Assembly: GCA_013314735.1 (NCBI GenBank)
Contig: JABUFD010000002.1
Location: forward strand, 620,001-684,000
Direction of reading: 5' to 3'
Source: Anaerolineae bacterium
Lineage (GTDB): Bacteria; Chloroflexota; Anaerolineae; Anaerolineales; Anaerolineaceae
DNA: 64,000 bases
This document shows positions 44,539 to 53,832 of this stretch, in pieces. A model generated the notes under the pieces. That model did no database searches, was not told where the DNA came from, and saw only the letters and a program-made list of their open reading frames with translations. How positions within the stretch are numbered: position 1 is the stretch's first letter; each line of letters starts with the position of its first letter. A program made the position numbers and the translations under genes.

Positions 44539-47500
44539 TTATGCCAATTGCAGCAGATAGGGTTCGATCACTGCAGAGAATTCCAGGGTCGACACCCGGT
44601 CCCGGATTGCATCTACTTCTTCCATTGATAGATGAGCCAGGGCTTCTTCCATTGGTTTTCCGTAAAGATCGGCAAACCAGGCCGATCGCGCCAGGTATGC
44701 CTGCCGGCATGCCAGGAAATATAATTCGGCTGCTTGAAGAAAATCACCATCACCAGCATGCAGCAGCGCTGCCTGGGCCAGCGTCAGGTAAATAAAAAAT
44801 GTAAAGATCCTGATTCCGGCATACAACTGCAAGGCTTGCCGGGTGTAAGCCCAGGCTTCTGTTCCATTCCCAAGCGCCAACGCGGTCCTGCTGAGTCCGG
44901 TCAGAGCGGTGATGATCCATCCTTTATGGCCTGCTGCCTGGAAAAAGTGGAAACTGTATTCGTATGCACGGCATGCTTCCTCAACCTTATCCTGCGCCAG
45001 GAAAACATCCCCCAGGTAACGGTGGCGGTGGGCAAATTCAAGTTCACTCCACCCTTGCGCCAACGCGAGCGCTGTTCGCAGTTCTGTTTCTGCCTCGGCA
45101 TACCTGCCCAGGTGGGTTAATGCCTCCCCGATTTCGGCATGGCTGATTCCCATCATCCGGTGATCGCCAATCTCCTGGAAGTAATCCATTTCCTGCTGGC
45201 GCAGCATTAAAATATCAGAGAATTCGCCGTGAATGATGTGCAGGTATCCCATTGTTTTAAAGATCATCACCCGGCTGACGGGATCGTCCATGGCCTGAAA
45301 AATATCACAGCATTCCCGCAGCAACGGTTCTGCCCGTTCCACCCGGAAGGTGTGGAAGGCTTCACCAATGCCAAGTGTGAACAGGAGGCATGCCAGTTCG
45401 AAGGGGTCACCGGCGGCACGCACGGCTTCCAGGATGCTGACCAACAGGCTGTAGAGTTCCGCGGATACATTTCCGCTCATCAAAAACCGCCAGAAGTAAA
45501 CGAAGAAACGGGGGGCTTTCCCGGCGACTTTCAAAGAGAGATCCAGGCACGACTGGCATAACAACACCGCCACAGCCGGGTCAGCCTGGAGGTTGGCCAG
45601 CAGAAAACGGGCTGTCAGCAGGAGCACCATTTCGGACGATTGCGCCTGTTCGGTCCCGGCGGATTCCAACAGTTCCTGACCCTGTCGAAGCCAGCAGCCG
45701 GCTTCCTCAAATTTTTCCAGGTTGATGGAAAAAATGCCCAACCAGGCACAGGCTTTTGCCCGTAGTTGTGGCGTGGGGTCTTTCCCCGGGATGGCCACCA
45801 CGGTTTCACAGGCGGCGCTGCCTTCCGCGAAACGCCCGCACCGAAGGTAGAACATGCACATGCCATCCAAGGCCTGTTCCACCAGGGGCCATTTCCGGTG
45901 CCGGATGGCCCATTTCCAGGCGGACTGGAGGTTGGGCAGGTGGATTTCGATTTCCCTTAATATGCGCCATGTGCAGTACCCGGCGAGGTTCCTGTTCCAT
46001 TCCGCCAGGCGGGAGCAATAAACCGCGCAGTGGCGGCTTCTGGTTTCGTGATCGTCGTTGGGTGATTTTTCCAAGAGTTTCCGGGTATATTGGCGCAGCA
46101 GGTCGTGCAGCAGGAAAAAACCATCCGGGGTGCGCTGTACCAGGGATTGATCCACCAGCCCTGCCAGTTCGCGCAGGTTGATCCCGGCTACCTGTTCCGC
46201 GGCGCGTCGGTCAAAGATGCCTTCAAAAACAGACAACCGCGGCAGCAGGCGCTGTTCCCGGCTGCTCATTAACCGCCAGGAATGATCAAACACGGCCCGG
46301 ATGCTGCGCTGGCGTTCGGGTAAATCCTGGGCAGAATTTTCCAGGAAATCCAAACTGTGATTAATCTCCTCTGCAATTTCAGTACATGACAGTGTTTTCA
46401 CCCAGACCGCCGCCAATTCCAGCCCCAAAGGCATCCCTTCCAAACTATGCAAGACCTGGGTGATGGCAGGAATATCGGCGGCAGCCACCTGGAAATCCGT
46501 CCGGGTGCGGTGTGCGGCGTTGAGGAAAAGCGCTGATGCGGTATAGTCCTGGAGCGCTGCCACCGTTTGCGGTGGATGTTCGGGGTAATGCAATCCTTTC
46601 ACCTCGACCACCCATGCGCTTTGCATGGGCAGCCTGTGCCGGGTGGTGATGATTACCTTTATATCCTTTGCCCGGAAGTGGATACTGCCCAGCAGGGCAG
46701 AAGACTGCACCAACCGTTCAAAGGAATCGAGGATCAACAGGAGTTTCTTTTCTGCCAGGAAATCCAGCAATTGTTCTTCAGGCGGACGGTCATTTTGGCG
46801 TAGGGTCAGCCCGATGGCGGAGGCAATGGCCGGGGCAACGGATGGTGAGGTTTCAGCCGCAGCCAGGGGCACGAAAAACACACCCTGCGGGAAGTTGGCT
46901 GCTTGCTGCCTTCCTGCTTCGAGCGCCAGCCGGGTTTTCCCAATCCCGCCGGGACCCAGCAGGGTCACCAACCAGCAATTCGGATTGGCAAGCAGTTCTG
47001 ATATTTGTTCCAACTCCTGCTGCCTGCCCAAAAAAGGGGTGGATGGGACGGGCAAAGAGATGGCTGGTTTTTCTGTATAAGCCGCTGGCGCTGGCAGGGC
47101 TGCTTCCCCGCTGCCGGATCGGGGATCCAACTGCGCCATGAAGGCACCTGATAGAATTTGTTCATGGAGGGAGATCGTAGCGGGTTCCGGGGGTACCCCC
47201 AATTCCGTTTTCAACAGCCGCTCACATTCCTGGAACTGGCGCAGTGCCTGGCTGCGGTCGCCGTTCAAAACGTAAATTTTCATCATCTGCCGCTGGACTT
47301 CTTCATTTAAATTGTCCAGGGCCAGCCATCGCTGGCAAAAAACCAACGCTTCATTCAGAGAGTTATCCCGCAAAAGCATCGCCACTAATGTTTGCAGTGC
47401 ACCCGCATATTCCCGGCGCAGGATTTCAGCCTGGAACACCTGCCAATCCTCAAACCGGTCGCTATCGCGCAGGGAGAACCCGGACAGGAAATCACCCCGA

Positions 47501-47901
47501 TATAAGGAAGCAACCGTATGGAGCCGGGTGATGCAATCCGCACACGATTCTGTGGTTGGATGCGGATGCTGACTGATCCTTGCCAGGTGATTATGAAATT
47601 CAGCAACATCCAGGTACAGGCTGATATCTGGCAGGAACCCAATTTCCCCATGGTCGGCTTCGATCCAACCCGCTCCCAGGATGGATTTCATCTCCCACAA
47701 GGTGCGGCGGAGGTAAGAATATGCCTTGTCCTGTGAAAATTCGGGCCACAGCAGCGCCGACAACAAACTGCGTGAATGCTTGCCGGGGTTCATGGCAAGG
47801 TAAACCATCATAGCCTGCGCCTTATGGCGGCTGGTCTGGATTGCCTGGCTGTCAAGTTCGATGCGAAGCGGCCCCAATGCGAAAATTGCCAGATGGCTCA
47901 T
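44539..47901 (-). CDS. BTAD/NB-ARC/TPR transcriptional regulator (SARP-LAL type)
   Basis: 1120 residues. Order: OmpR-like DNA-binding domain (1-95, LAIFALGPLRIEL... LLSALLWPEFSQDKAYSYLRRTL), BTAD helical domain (about 100-250), an NTPase of STAND/NB-ARC type with Walker A LLGPGGIGKTRLALEAG near 318 and LLLILDSFERLV as Walker B, then TPR-like helices to the end (AEIGEALTHLGRYAEAETELRTALAL). Such proteins activate nearby genes after ligand or partner sensing. It is divergent from the operon at 48033, its likely target. The start lies 6 nt from a -10, so its mRNA should be leaderless. Confidence 0.9.
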   Translation of the reverse strand: MSHLAIFALGPLRIELDSQAIQTSRHKAQAMMVYLAMNPGKHSRSLLSALLWPEFSQDKAYSYLRRTLWEMKSILGAGWIEADHGEIGFLPDISLYLDVAEFHNHLARISQHPHPTTESCADCITRLHTVASLYRGDFLSGFSLRDSDRFEDWQVFQAEILRREYAGALQTLVAMLLRDNSLNEALVFCQRWLALDNLNEEVQRQMMKIYVLNGDRSQALRQFQECERLLKTELGVPPEPATISLHEQILSGAFMAQLDPRSGSGEAALPAPAAYTEKPAISLPVPSTPFLGRQQELEQISELLANPNCWLVTLLGPGGIGKTRLALEAGRQQAANFPQGVFFVPLAAAETSPSVAPAIASAIGLTLRQNDRPPEEQLLDFLAEKKLLLILDSFERLVQSSALLGSIHFRAKDIKVIITTRHRLPMQSAWVVEVKGLHYPEHPPQTVAALQDYTASALFLNAAHRTRTDFQVAAADIPAITQVLHSLEGMPLGLELAAVWVKTLSCTEIAEEINHSLDFLENSAQDLPERQRSIRAVFDHSWRLMSSREQRLLPRLSVFEGIFDRRAAEQVAGINLRELAGLVDQSLVQRTPDGFFLLHDLLRQYTRKLLEKSPNDDHETRSRHCAVYCSRLAEWNRNLAGYCTWRILREIEIHLPNLQSAWKWAIRHRKWPLVEQALDGMCMFYLRCGRFAEGSAACETVVAIPGKDPTPQLRAKACAWLGIFSINLEKFEEAGCWLRQGQELLESAGTEQAQSSEMVLLLTARFLLANLQADPAVAVLLCQSCLDLSLKVAGKAPRFFVYFWRFLMSGNVSAELYSLLVSILEAVRAAGDPFELACLLFTLGIGEAFHTFRVERAEPLLRECCDIFQAMDDPVSRVMIFKTMGYLHIIHGEFSDILMLRQQEMDYFQEIGDHRMMGISHAEIGEALTHLGRYAEAETELRTALALAQGWSELEFAHRHRYLGDVFLAQDKVEEACRAYEYSFHFFQAAGHKGWIITALTGLSRTALALGNGTEAWAYTRQALQLYAGIRIFTFFIYLTLAQAALLHAGDGDFLQAAELYFLACRQAYLARSAWFADLYGKPMEEALAHLSMEEVDAIRDRVSTLEFSAVIEPYLLQLA

Positions 47902-47907
47902 ACATTG

Positions 47908-47936
47908 ATTATAGCAATTTCATCCCTATTTGAAAC
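47908..47936 (-). promoter_or_regulatory. extended -10 promoter of the BTAD regulator; leaderless start
   Basis: On the minus strand TGCTATAAT (TATAAT at 47913-47908) ends 6 nt before ATG 47901. GTTTCA at 47936-47931 is a weak -35 with a 17-bp spacer. Confidence 0.65.
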
Positions 47937-48032
47937 AAATTTGGAAACGATCTGGAAACGCAGGTTTTTGTATAGTATAGAAAATCATTGACTGAGTAAA
48001 AAAAAGATCTACCAAAAGTGGTAAAGGAGACC

Positions 48033-48362
48033 ATGATGACTATCAAACTTGTTGTATTGTATCGGCATCAAAAAGACCCGACGGCGTTTGAGAAAGCCTA
48101 CGTGACGGAACACATTCCGATGGTGGCGAAAAACCTGACCCTTGTGAAAAAGGCATCCTACAGCCGGGTACTGATGTCGCCCGAGGGTGATTCACCGTTC
48201 TGTCGGATTGCAGAATTGCAGTACGATTCCCTCGAATCGCTCCAGGCGGATTTTGCCACGCCGGAAGGCCAGGCGCTGAGTGCCCATGCGGCATCTATTG
48301 CTGCCACCGGCGGTGCCATCTCGCTGATCTGTGATGAGGAGACCATCACGTTTGATAAGTAA
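48033..48362 (+). CDS. EthD domain protein
   Basis: 109 residues from ATG 48033, preceded by AAAGGAG. IKLVVLYRHQKDPTAFEKAY and EHIPMVAKN match the EthD ferredoxin-like fold, a dimeric alpha/beta barrel found in small oxidative enzymes and accessory proteins. Function not fixed. First gene of a three-gene run and divergent from the BTAD regulator. Confidence 0.88.
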   Translation: MMTIKLVVLYRHQKDPTAFEKAYVTEHIPMVAKNLTLVKKASYSRVLMSPEGDSPFCRIAELQYDSLESLQADFATPEGQALSAHAASIAATGGAISLICDEETITFDK

Positions 48363-48394
48363 CCAAAGAACAGGTTTCAAGAAAGGAGTACATC

Positions 48395-48721
48395 ATGAAA
48401 ACCCCTCGATTTGTTGCTGCCGGGTTGCTGTTATTGACCGGTTTGCTCCATACAATCCAGATCCTGCTGACAAAGGTCATTGACCCGGGTGTCATCATCA
48501 CAGTGACATTTGGTGTCATCTATCTTGTTCTCGGGTTCCTGTTATTCCGCGGCAAACGTATTATCTTGTGGATTGCGGCGATTGTCCCGTTGGTGGGGAT
48601 CGCCCTCGCCGTGATCGGGATGCTGACCAATCCGACAGTGTTGGGCGGGGTCTTTATCCTGATCGACATCATCATCTCTGCCTGCTGCTTCTACCTGATC
48701 TCCCGGCACAAGAAGGCGTGA
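48395..48721 (+). CDS. small four-helix membrane protein
   Basis: 108 residues with four hydrophobic helices (FVAAGLLLLTGLLHTIQILL, VIITVTFGVIYLVLGFLLF, IILWIAAIVPLVGIALAVIG, VFILIDIIISACCFYLI) joined by short loops; ends in RHKKA. AAGGAG precedes ATG 48395. No family recognised. It lies between the EthD and hydrolase genes with short gaps, so it is co-transcribed. Confidence 0.8.
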   Translation: MKTPRFVAAGLLLLTGLLHTIQILLTKVIDPGVIITVTFGVIYLVLGFLLFRGKRIILWIAAIVPLVGIALAVIGMLTNPTVLGGVFILIDIIISACCFYLISRHKKA

Positions 48722-48725
48722 AACC

Positions 48726-49547
48726 ATGCCAAAAAGTTCATCCGCAGGAGAGAATCCCCACGGAAACTTCATCGAAGCCAATGGACTGCATATCTATTAT
48801 GAAGAACACGGTGCCGGCGATCCCTTGATCATGCTGCATGGGGGATTGGAAACCAGCCAGATGTGGACGTCCATGCTCCCGGATTTTGCCACTCAATTCA
48901 GAGTGATCATACCCGACAGTCGGGGCCATGGACGAACCGATAATCCTGCGGGTGTCTTTTCTTATCCCATGATGGGCGCTGATATCGCTGCATTCATCAA
49001 GGCATTGGGCCTGTCGAAACCGTTCATCATCGGGTACAGCGATGGCGGGCAGACCGCCCTGGAGATGGCAATGACGTACCCGGGGCTGGTTCGCGGTTAT
49101 ATGATCGGCGGAATTTATCACTCCATCACAAAAGCCTGGCAGCAATTCCTGGCGTTTGAACTCGGAATGAAGGAACCTGGTGTGATCGATACGGAATGGT
49201 TGCTGTCGGCAAAGCCCGAATCCGTAGCATACTGGCAGACACTGCATGATAGTTTCCACGAACCGGGTTATTGGCAGCAACTGCTGCGCCAGATATCCCA
49301 CATGTGGCTTGCAACCCTTCACTATTCGCAGGATGACCTGGCGAAAATTAAGGACCCCATCCTGTTCTTCTGCGGCGATCGGGATGATTTCTGTCCACCC
49401 ATCCAGAACCTGGAAATGTACCAGATGATCAATCATGCCGAATTGGCAGTGATCCCCAATGCGGATCATTTTTCCATCGCACAGGAATGGAACATTGTCC
49501 AAACGGTGTTGAACAGATTCATGCTGAGGGTCATTGCGGCGGCTTAA
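48726..49547 (+). CDS. alpha/beta hydrolase
   Basis: 273 residues. LIMLHGGLETSQMW gives the oxyanion HGG, IIGYSDGGQTALEM the nucleophile elbow (Ser in GYSDGG), FFCGDRDDFCPP the acid and IPNADHFSIAQEW the base His. It belongs to the broad esterase/haloperoxidase-like group and is cytoplasmic. It begins 4 nt after the stop of the small membrane protein. Substrate unknown. Confidence 0.88.
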   Translation: MPKSSSAGENPHGNFIEANGLHIYYEEHGAGDPLIMLHGGLETSQMWTSMLPDFATQFRVIIPDSRGHGRTDNPAGVFSYPMMGADIAAFIKALGLSKPFIIGYSDGGQTALEMAMTYPGLVRGYMIGGIYHSITKAWQQFLAFELGMKEPGVIDTEWLLSAKPESVAYWQTLHDSFHEPGYWQQLLRQISHMWLATLHYSQDDLAKIKDPILFFCGDRDDFCPPIQNLEMYQMINHAELAVIPNADHFSIAQEWNIVQTVLNRFMLRVIAAA

Positions 49548-49598
49548 ATAAGGACACCCTCCCAGGCATCATGAGGTGCGATGCCTGGGAGGATTCGG

Positions 49599-50513
49599 TC
49601 ACTTTTCCAGCGGGTGCTGTACAAAGAAATCCCACATCAGGCGCGTGGCGTCGATGTCGCGGGTGGTGTGCCCCACCAGCCAGCGCGGCATATCACCCCC
49701 ACCGGGCCAGGTATGCCCGCCGCCGTCGATGGTGTAGTACACCACATCCGCCGTGCAGCCGCTGTAGCGCACACCGCTGACCTCACCCTGTTGGGGCAGC
49801 GCGTCCGGGACAGCTTCACACCCCCTGCGCTCTGCCAGGATACCGACCCAATCATTGATCACCGGGAAGGGGATATCAAACGACCGCGAAGGTCCGCCTT
49901 CGAACGGCACCACCGGGTCGGCGTTGCCGTGGAACAGGATCGCGGGCACCGGGCGGACGGGCTGGCAAGCTTCCCACGGCAGCAGGTAGGCCCCCGCCAC
50001 CCCGCCAAACGCGGCGATGCGGTCAGAAAGTTTACACGAAAGCAGGAACGACATTCCCCCGCCGTTGGAAAGTCCATTGGCATAGATGCGGTTGGGGTCA
50101 ATGTTATATTCGGCTTGCAATTGATCGATCAGGTCGGCGATGAATTGCGCATCGGTATCATCCCCACCGTTGCTGCGCCAGCGCTTGGGGAAGCCGGTGC
50201 CGGCGGGGTAGACCACGATGAAGTTTTCTTCGTCCGCCAGCTGGTTCCAATGGCTGATCTTCGCCTGGTGGGCGGGCCATTCGGCAAAGCCGTGGATGCT
50301 GATTACGAGCGGGGTGGGCAGCGCAGGATCATACCCCGGCGGTACATGCAGCAGGTAGCGGCGAATTTCACCGTCGGAAACGATATGCCCGTTGGCGCCC
50401 TGGATGACGACGGCATACACCGCCAAACCCAGCAGAACCGCCGCTGCCGGTACACCCACTGCCAGGGCTGCCGCCTTGCACCAGAACGCAGTTGTTTTGG
50501 ATGTTTTTTTCAT
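49599..50513 (-). CDS. PHB depolymerase / feruloyl esterase-like exported hydrolase (LpqC type)
   Basis: 304 residues from ATG 50513, preceded by GAGGAG. An N-terminal membrane helix (CKAAALAVGVPAAAVLLGLAVYAVVI) serves as anchor or signal. RRYLLHVPPGYDPALPTPLVISIHG opens the esterase fold; the nucleophile elbow is ANGLSNGGGMSFL, and GGGHTWPGG supplies the His. Two Cys (SCKLSDRIA and ACQPVRPVP) may bond outside the cell. Relatives cleave feruloyl or acetyl esters or polyhydroxybutyrate. Confidence 0.85.
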   Translation of the reverse strand: MKKTSKTTAFWCKAAALAVGVPAAAVLLGLAVYAVVIQGANGHIVSDGEIRRYLLHVPPGYDPALPTPLVISIHGFAEWPAHQAKISHWNQLADEENFIVVYPAGTGFPKRWRSNGGDDTDAQFIADLIDQLQAEYNIDPNRIYANGLSNGGGMSFLLSCKLSDRIAAFGGVAGAYLLPWEACQPVRPVPAILFHGNADPVVPFEGGPSRSFDIPFPVINDWVGILAERRGCEAVPDALPQQGEVSGVRYSGCTADVVYYTIDGGGHTWPGGGDMPRWLVGHTTRDIDATRLMWDFFVQHPLEK

Positions 50514-50678
50514 GATCATCTCCTCATGTTGGCAATTGTATTGTACAATGAAATCAGAAACTTTCCCCTTGTTTCTTCCTGAGATCATCATCGCCTGCCG
50601 GGAGATCGATTTTCCGCAAGGAAGTTGGAAACCCGCATTGCCGCAGGTTGAACACACCGCACCAAGGGAGTTCTGACG

Positions 50679-51713
50679 ATGAAACCAACCCTGATCCTCG
50701 ATCCGTTGTTTCGCCGCATGGAAACCACTTTTTCAGCGGTTGACCAGGCACGCATCCATGCCGCAGCCCGGGTGGTGTGGGGCCGTAACGAACCCATGCC
50801 CGATGAAGCACTGGAAGCAGTGCGGGATGAAGTGGAAATCATCACCTGTGGTTACTGGAAATACGGTGATGTTTCCCGTTTTCCAAAATTGAGAGCGATC
50901 CTTGAGATTGGCGGGGCGTTCCCCGCGCCGGAAGACCTGGATTATGGCGCCTGTTTTACACGCGGCATCCGCGTGCTGAGCTGCGCGCCGGCTTTCACCG
51001 CCGCCGTGGCGGAAATGGGACTCGGCCTGGCTTTGGCCTGCACCCGGCAGATCGCATGGACGGATCGCGCCTTCCGTCATGGCATGCCCAACTGGAGCCA
51101 CACCGAGTTTGCCACCGAACTGGGCACCCCTTTCACCCTCTACGGCAAGCGGGTGGGGATGATCGGTTTCGGCGGGTTGGCGCGCGCGCTGAAGCCGCTG
51201 CTGGCGCCGTTTGGCTGCGAATTTCAGGCGTATGATCCCTGGCTGACAGAGGCTTTCTTGAAAGGGCAGGGAGTGACGCCGGTGGACCTGAGTACACTCC
51301 TCGCCACTTCACGTGTGATCTTTGTGCTGGCCACGCCGAGTGCCTCCAACCAGGCACTGCTGGACCGCGGCAAATTGAGCCTGATCCGTCCCGATGCGGC
51401 CCTGATCCTCCTCAGCCGTGCGCACGTGGTGGATTTTGACGCCCTGACGGAACTGCTGCTGGCAGGACGATTCGTTGCCGGGATCGATGTATTTCCCGAA
51501 GAGCCGCTGGCACAGGATCACCCGATCCGCAAAGCAGAGCACGCCGTGCTGTCCTCGCACCGTGCCGGTGCCAACGCCGAAGCGATCTTCAACATCGGTC
51601 ACGTTACCGCTGATGACGTGGAAGCGTTGTGCAGCAGAAGGGCGCCGTTCGCCATGCAGGCGGCGCAGCCTGAATATATCCGCCTGCGGGCTGACCGGCA
51701 GGGGGCGGGATGA
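50679..51713 (+). CDS. D-isomer-specific 2-hydroxyacid dehydrogenase family protein
   Basis: 344 residues. NAD-binding motif VGMIGFGGLARALKPLLAPFG near 155, then AYDPWL; the C-terminal catalytic part has LILLSRAHVVDFDALTELL, DVFPEEPLAQDHPI and a His in LSSHRAGAN. The usual Arg is in ATPSASNQALLDRG/LSRAHV territory and not certain. It would reduce a 2-keto acid or oxidise a D-2-hydroxyacid. AAGGGAG precedes ATG 50679. Confidence 0.87.
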   Translation: MKPTLILDPLFRRMETTFSAVDQARIHAAARVVWGRNEPMPDEALEAVRDEVEIITCGYWKYGDVSRFPKLRAILEIGGAFPAPEDLDYGACFTRGIRVLSCAPAFTAAVAEMGLGLALACTRQIAWTDRAFRHGMPNWSHTEFATELGTPFTLYGKRVGMIGFGGLARALKPLLAPFGCEFQAYDPWLTEAFLKGQGVTPVDLSTLLATSRVIFVLATPSASNQALLDRGKLSLIRPDAALILLSRAHVVDFDALTELLLAGRFVAGIDVFPEEPLAQDHPIRKAEHAVLSSHRAGANAEAIFNIGHVTADDVEALCSRRAPFAMQAAQPEYIRLRADRQGAG

Positions 51714-51769
51714 AAGGAACCGCAGCGGTGACCGGTTTGGGGCCAGAACCCTTCAGGATCCAATAGAGC

Positions 51770-53821
51770 ATGCTGGATTACGCCCTGTTCCCCTACATTG
51801 CCGCCCTCACTGCCCTGCTGCTGGCAGCCGGGATGGTGTGGATGGCAAGCGCAAAGCAAAAGCCGGCAACGCTGCGCCTGTTGCTGCTGTTTGCGGCAGT
51901 TTTTGGGTGGATTGTGTTCAACACCCTCGAGCTGGTCAGCCTTTCCGAGGACTGGACCCTGTTCTGGACGCGAGTATCCTACCCATTCATTGTCGCCACG
52001 CCTGTGTTCTGGATCCAGTTTCTGTTATTTTATTACAATTATCCCCGTATGCTGCGTTTGCCGCAGTGCCTGGCATGGTGGATCATCCCGATTTTCGGCC
52101 TGGCGATGATGTGGAGCAACGAGTCGCACCACCTGTTCTGGCCCAGCTATACCTTCGTGCCGGTTGGCCGTTTTCTGGGGCTGCGCGTGGTGCATGGGCC
52201 TGCTTTTTTTATCCAATGGGGATACGCGTACCTGCTGCTGATCGCCGGATTGGTGCTGATCGCACGGGAATCGTTCCGGACTGCGAAGATGTACCGCGGA
52301 CAGTCGCGCTGGCTGAGCGTGGGCGGGATCACCGTACTGGTGTTTAACAGTGTCTATGTCAGTCAGGTGATCCCCGGCTGGCATAAGGATTACACCCCGA
52401 TCGGGCTTGCCCTGGGGATCCTGTGTTTCTTTATCGCATTGTTCCGCTACCAGTTTCTCACGGTGCTGCCGATCCGCAAGCAGATGCTGTTTGACGCGCT
52501 CGATGACGGCATCCTGGTGGTGGATGGGGAGCAGAAAATCATCAGTGTCAACCCGGCTGCCCAACAGTTGTTTGGCATCCAGGAAGAGCAGGTGATTGGG
52601 CAGCCGATTGCCACAGCCCTGCCGTACCTGCCGCAACTGGTAGAGTTGATTGCCGCGCCGCAGGCGGAGTGGCGGGAAATGCAGGTGATCGGTCCGGCGG
52701 GCGGTCTGGAAAGCGTACGCAGCCTGCTGGTGAAATCCCGCCGGATTGAAAATGTCTTTGCCAATTTTTGGGGACTGATGCTGCTGGCGCGGGATGCCAC
52801 CTATGAAAAACACATCGAACACGAGCAACAGGAAGAGCGCCAGTTTGCCCTGGCATTGAGTGAAATTGCCGCCGCCTTGAACAGCACGCGCGAACTGGAT
52901 TCCCTGTTGGATATGATCCTGAACATTCTGCCGCGCATCACCAACTGCGATTCCGCCAATATCATGCTGATCGAAGATGGCTGCGGCGTGGTCAAGCGCA
53001 GCCTGCAGTCATCCCAGGTGGGTTTCGCCTTGCCGGTGGCAACCACCGAGAATATGCGTTGGATGGTGGAGAACCGCCAGCCGCTGGTGATGCCGGATAC
53101 ACTCGATTTCCCCGCCTGGATTTTCCACCCGGAAACCACGTGGGTGCGTTCATACGTGGGCGCGCCGATTGTGCAGCAGGAGCAGGTGATCGGCTTCATC
53201 AACCTCGATTCTCCCACTCCCAACCTGTATAACGCGCGCACGGCGGAGCGCCTGATGTCGGTTGCCAACCATGTGGCGATTGCCATTCAGAACGCGCGCC
53301 TGTTTGAGCAGTTGCAGGAACTGGCGGTGACGGATGAACTGACCGGCATTGACAACCGGCGCGGTTTCTTTGCCCTGGCCAACCGCGAATTTGAACGCGC
53401 CCTGCGCTACCAGCACCCTTTGACCGTGTTGATGATGGACATTGACCATTTCAAGGATGTGAATGACCGTCTGGGACACCCCGCCGGTGATGTGGTGTTG
53501 CGGCGCATCGCGCAGGAGTGCGCGCAGGAAATCCGCAAGATCGACCTGCTCGGGCGATATGGCGGGGAGGAATTTGTCTTTGCCCTGACCGAAACCACGC
53601 TGGAACAGGCGTATCAGACGGCGGAACGCATCCGCGCACGGATTGAAGCGCTGGTGACTGAAACCCCTGCCGGGACGTCCCAGGTGACGGTCAGCCTGGG
53701 GGTGGCTGAATTGTGCCCCAAATGCCGCAGCCTGCAGAATCTGATCGACCATGCCGACCAGGCGCTGTACGAGGCCAAGCAGGCCGGACGCAACCGGGTG
53801 GAGGTGTACTGCGGGGAATGA
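51770..53821 (+). CDS. diguanylate cyclase with 7TM, PAS, GAF and GGDEF domains
   Basis: 683 residues. An N-terminal seven-helix sensor (about 1-225, histidine-kinase-7TM type), a PAS domain (about 240-340, DGILVVDGEQKIISVNPAAQ), a GAF domain (about 365-515) and a C-terminal GGDEF domain. The active-site loop is GGEEF near 598, and RKID lies exactly five residues before it, the inhibitory c-di-GMP site. It should therefore make c-di-GMP and be product-inhibited. The inducing signal is unknown. The ribosome site is weak. Convergent with the exported protein gene next to it. Confidence 0.93.
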   Translation: MLDYALFPYIAALTALLLAAGMVWMASAKQKPATLRLLLLFAAVFGWIVFNTLELVSLSEDWTLFWTRVSYPFIVATPVFWIQFLLFYYNYPRMLRLPQCLAWWIIPIFGLAMMWSNESHHLFWPSYTFVPVGRFLGLRVVHGPAFFIQWGYAYLLLIAGLVLIARESFRTAKMYRGQSRWLSVGGITVLVFNSVYVSQVIPGWHKDYTPIGLALGILCFFIALFRYQFLTVLPIRKQMLFDALDDGILVVDGEQKIISVNPAAQQLFGIQEEQVIGQPIATALPYLPQLVELIAAPQAEWREMQVIGPAGGLESVRSLLVKSRRIENVFANFWGLMLLARDATYEKHIEHEQQEERQFALALSEIAAALNSTRELDSLLDMILNILPRITNCDSANIMLIEDGCGVVKRSLQSSQVGFALPVATTENMRWMVENRQPLVMPDTLDFPAWIFHPETTWVRSYVGAPIVQQEQVIGFINLDSPTPNLYNARTAERLMSVANHVAIAIQNARLFEQLQELAVTDELTGIDNRRGFFALANREFERALRYQHPLTVLMMDIDHFKDVNDRLGHPAGDVVLRRIAQECAQEIRKIDLLGRYGGEEFVFALTETTLEQAYQTAERIRARIEALVTETPAGTSQVTVSLGVAELCPKCRSLQNLIDHADQALYEAKQAGRNRVEVYCGE

Positions 53822-53832
53822 CCATCCAGCCG

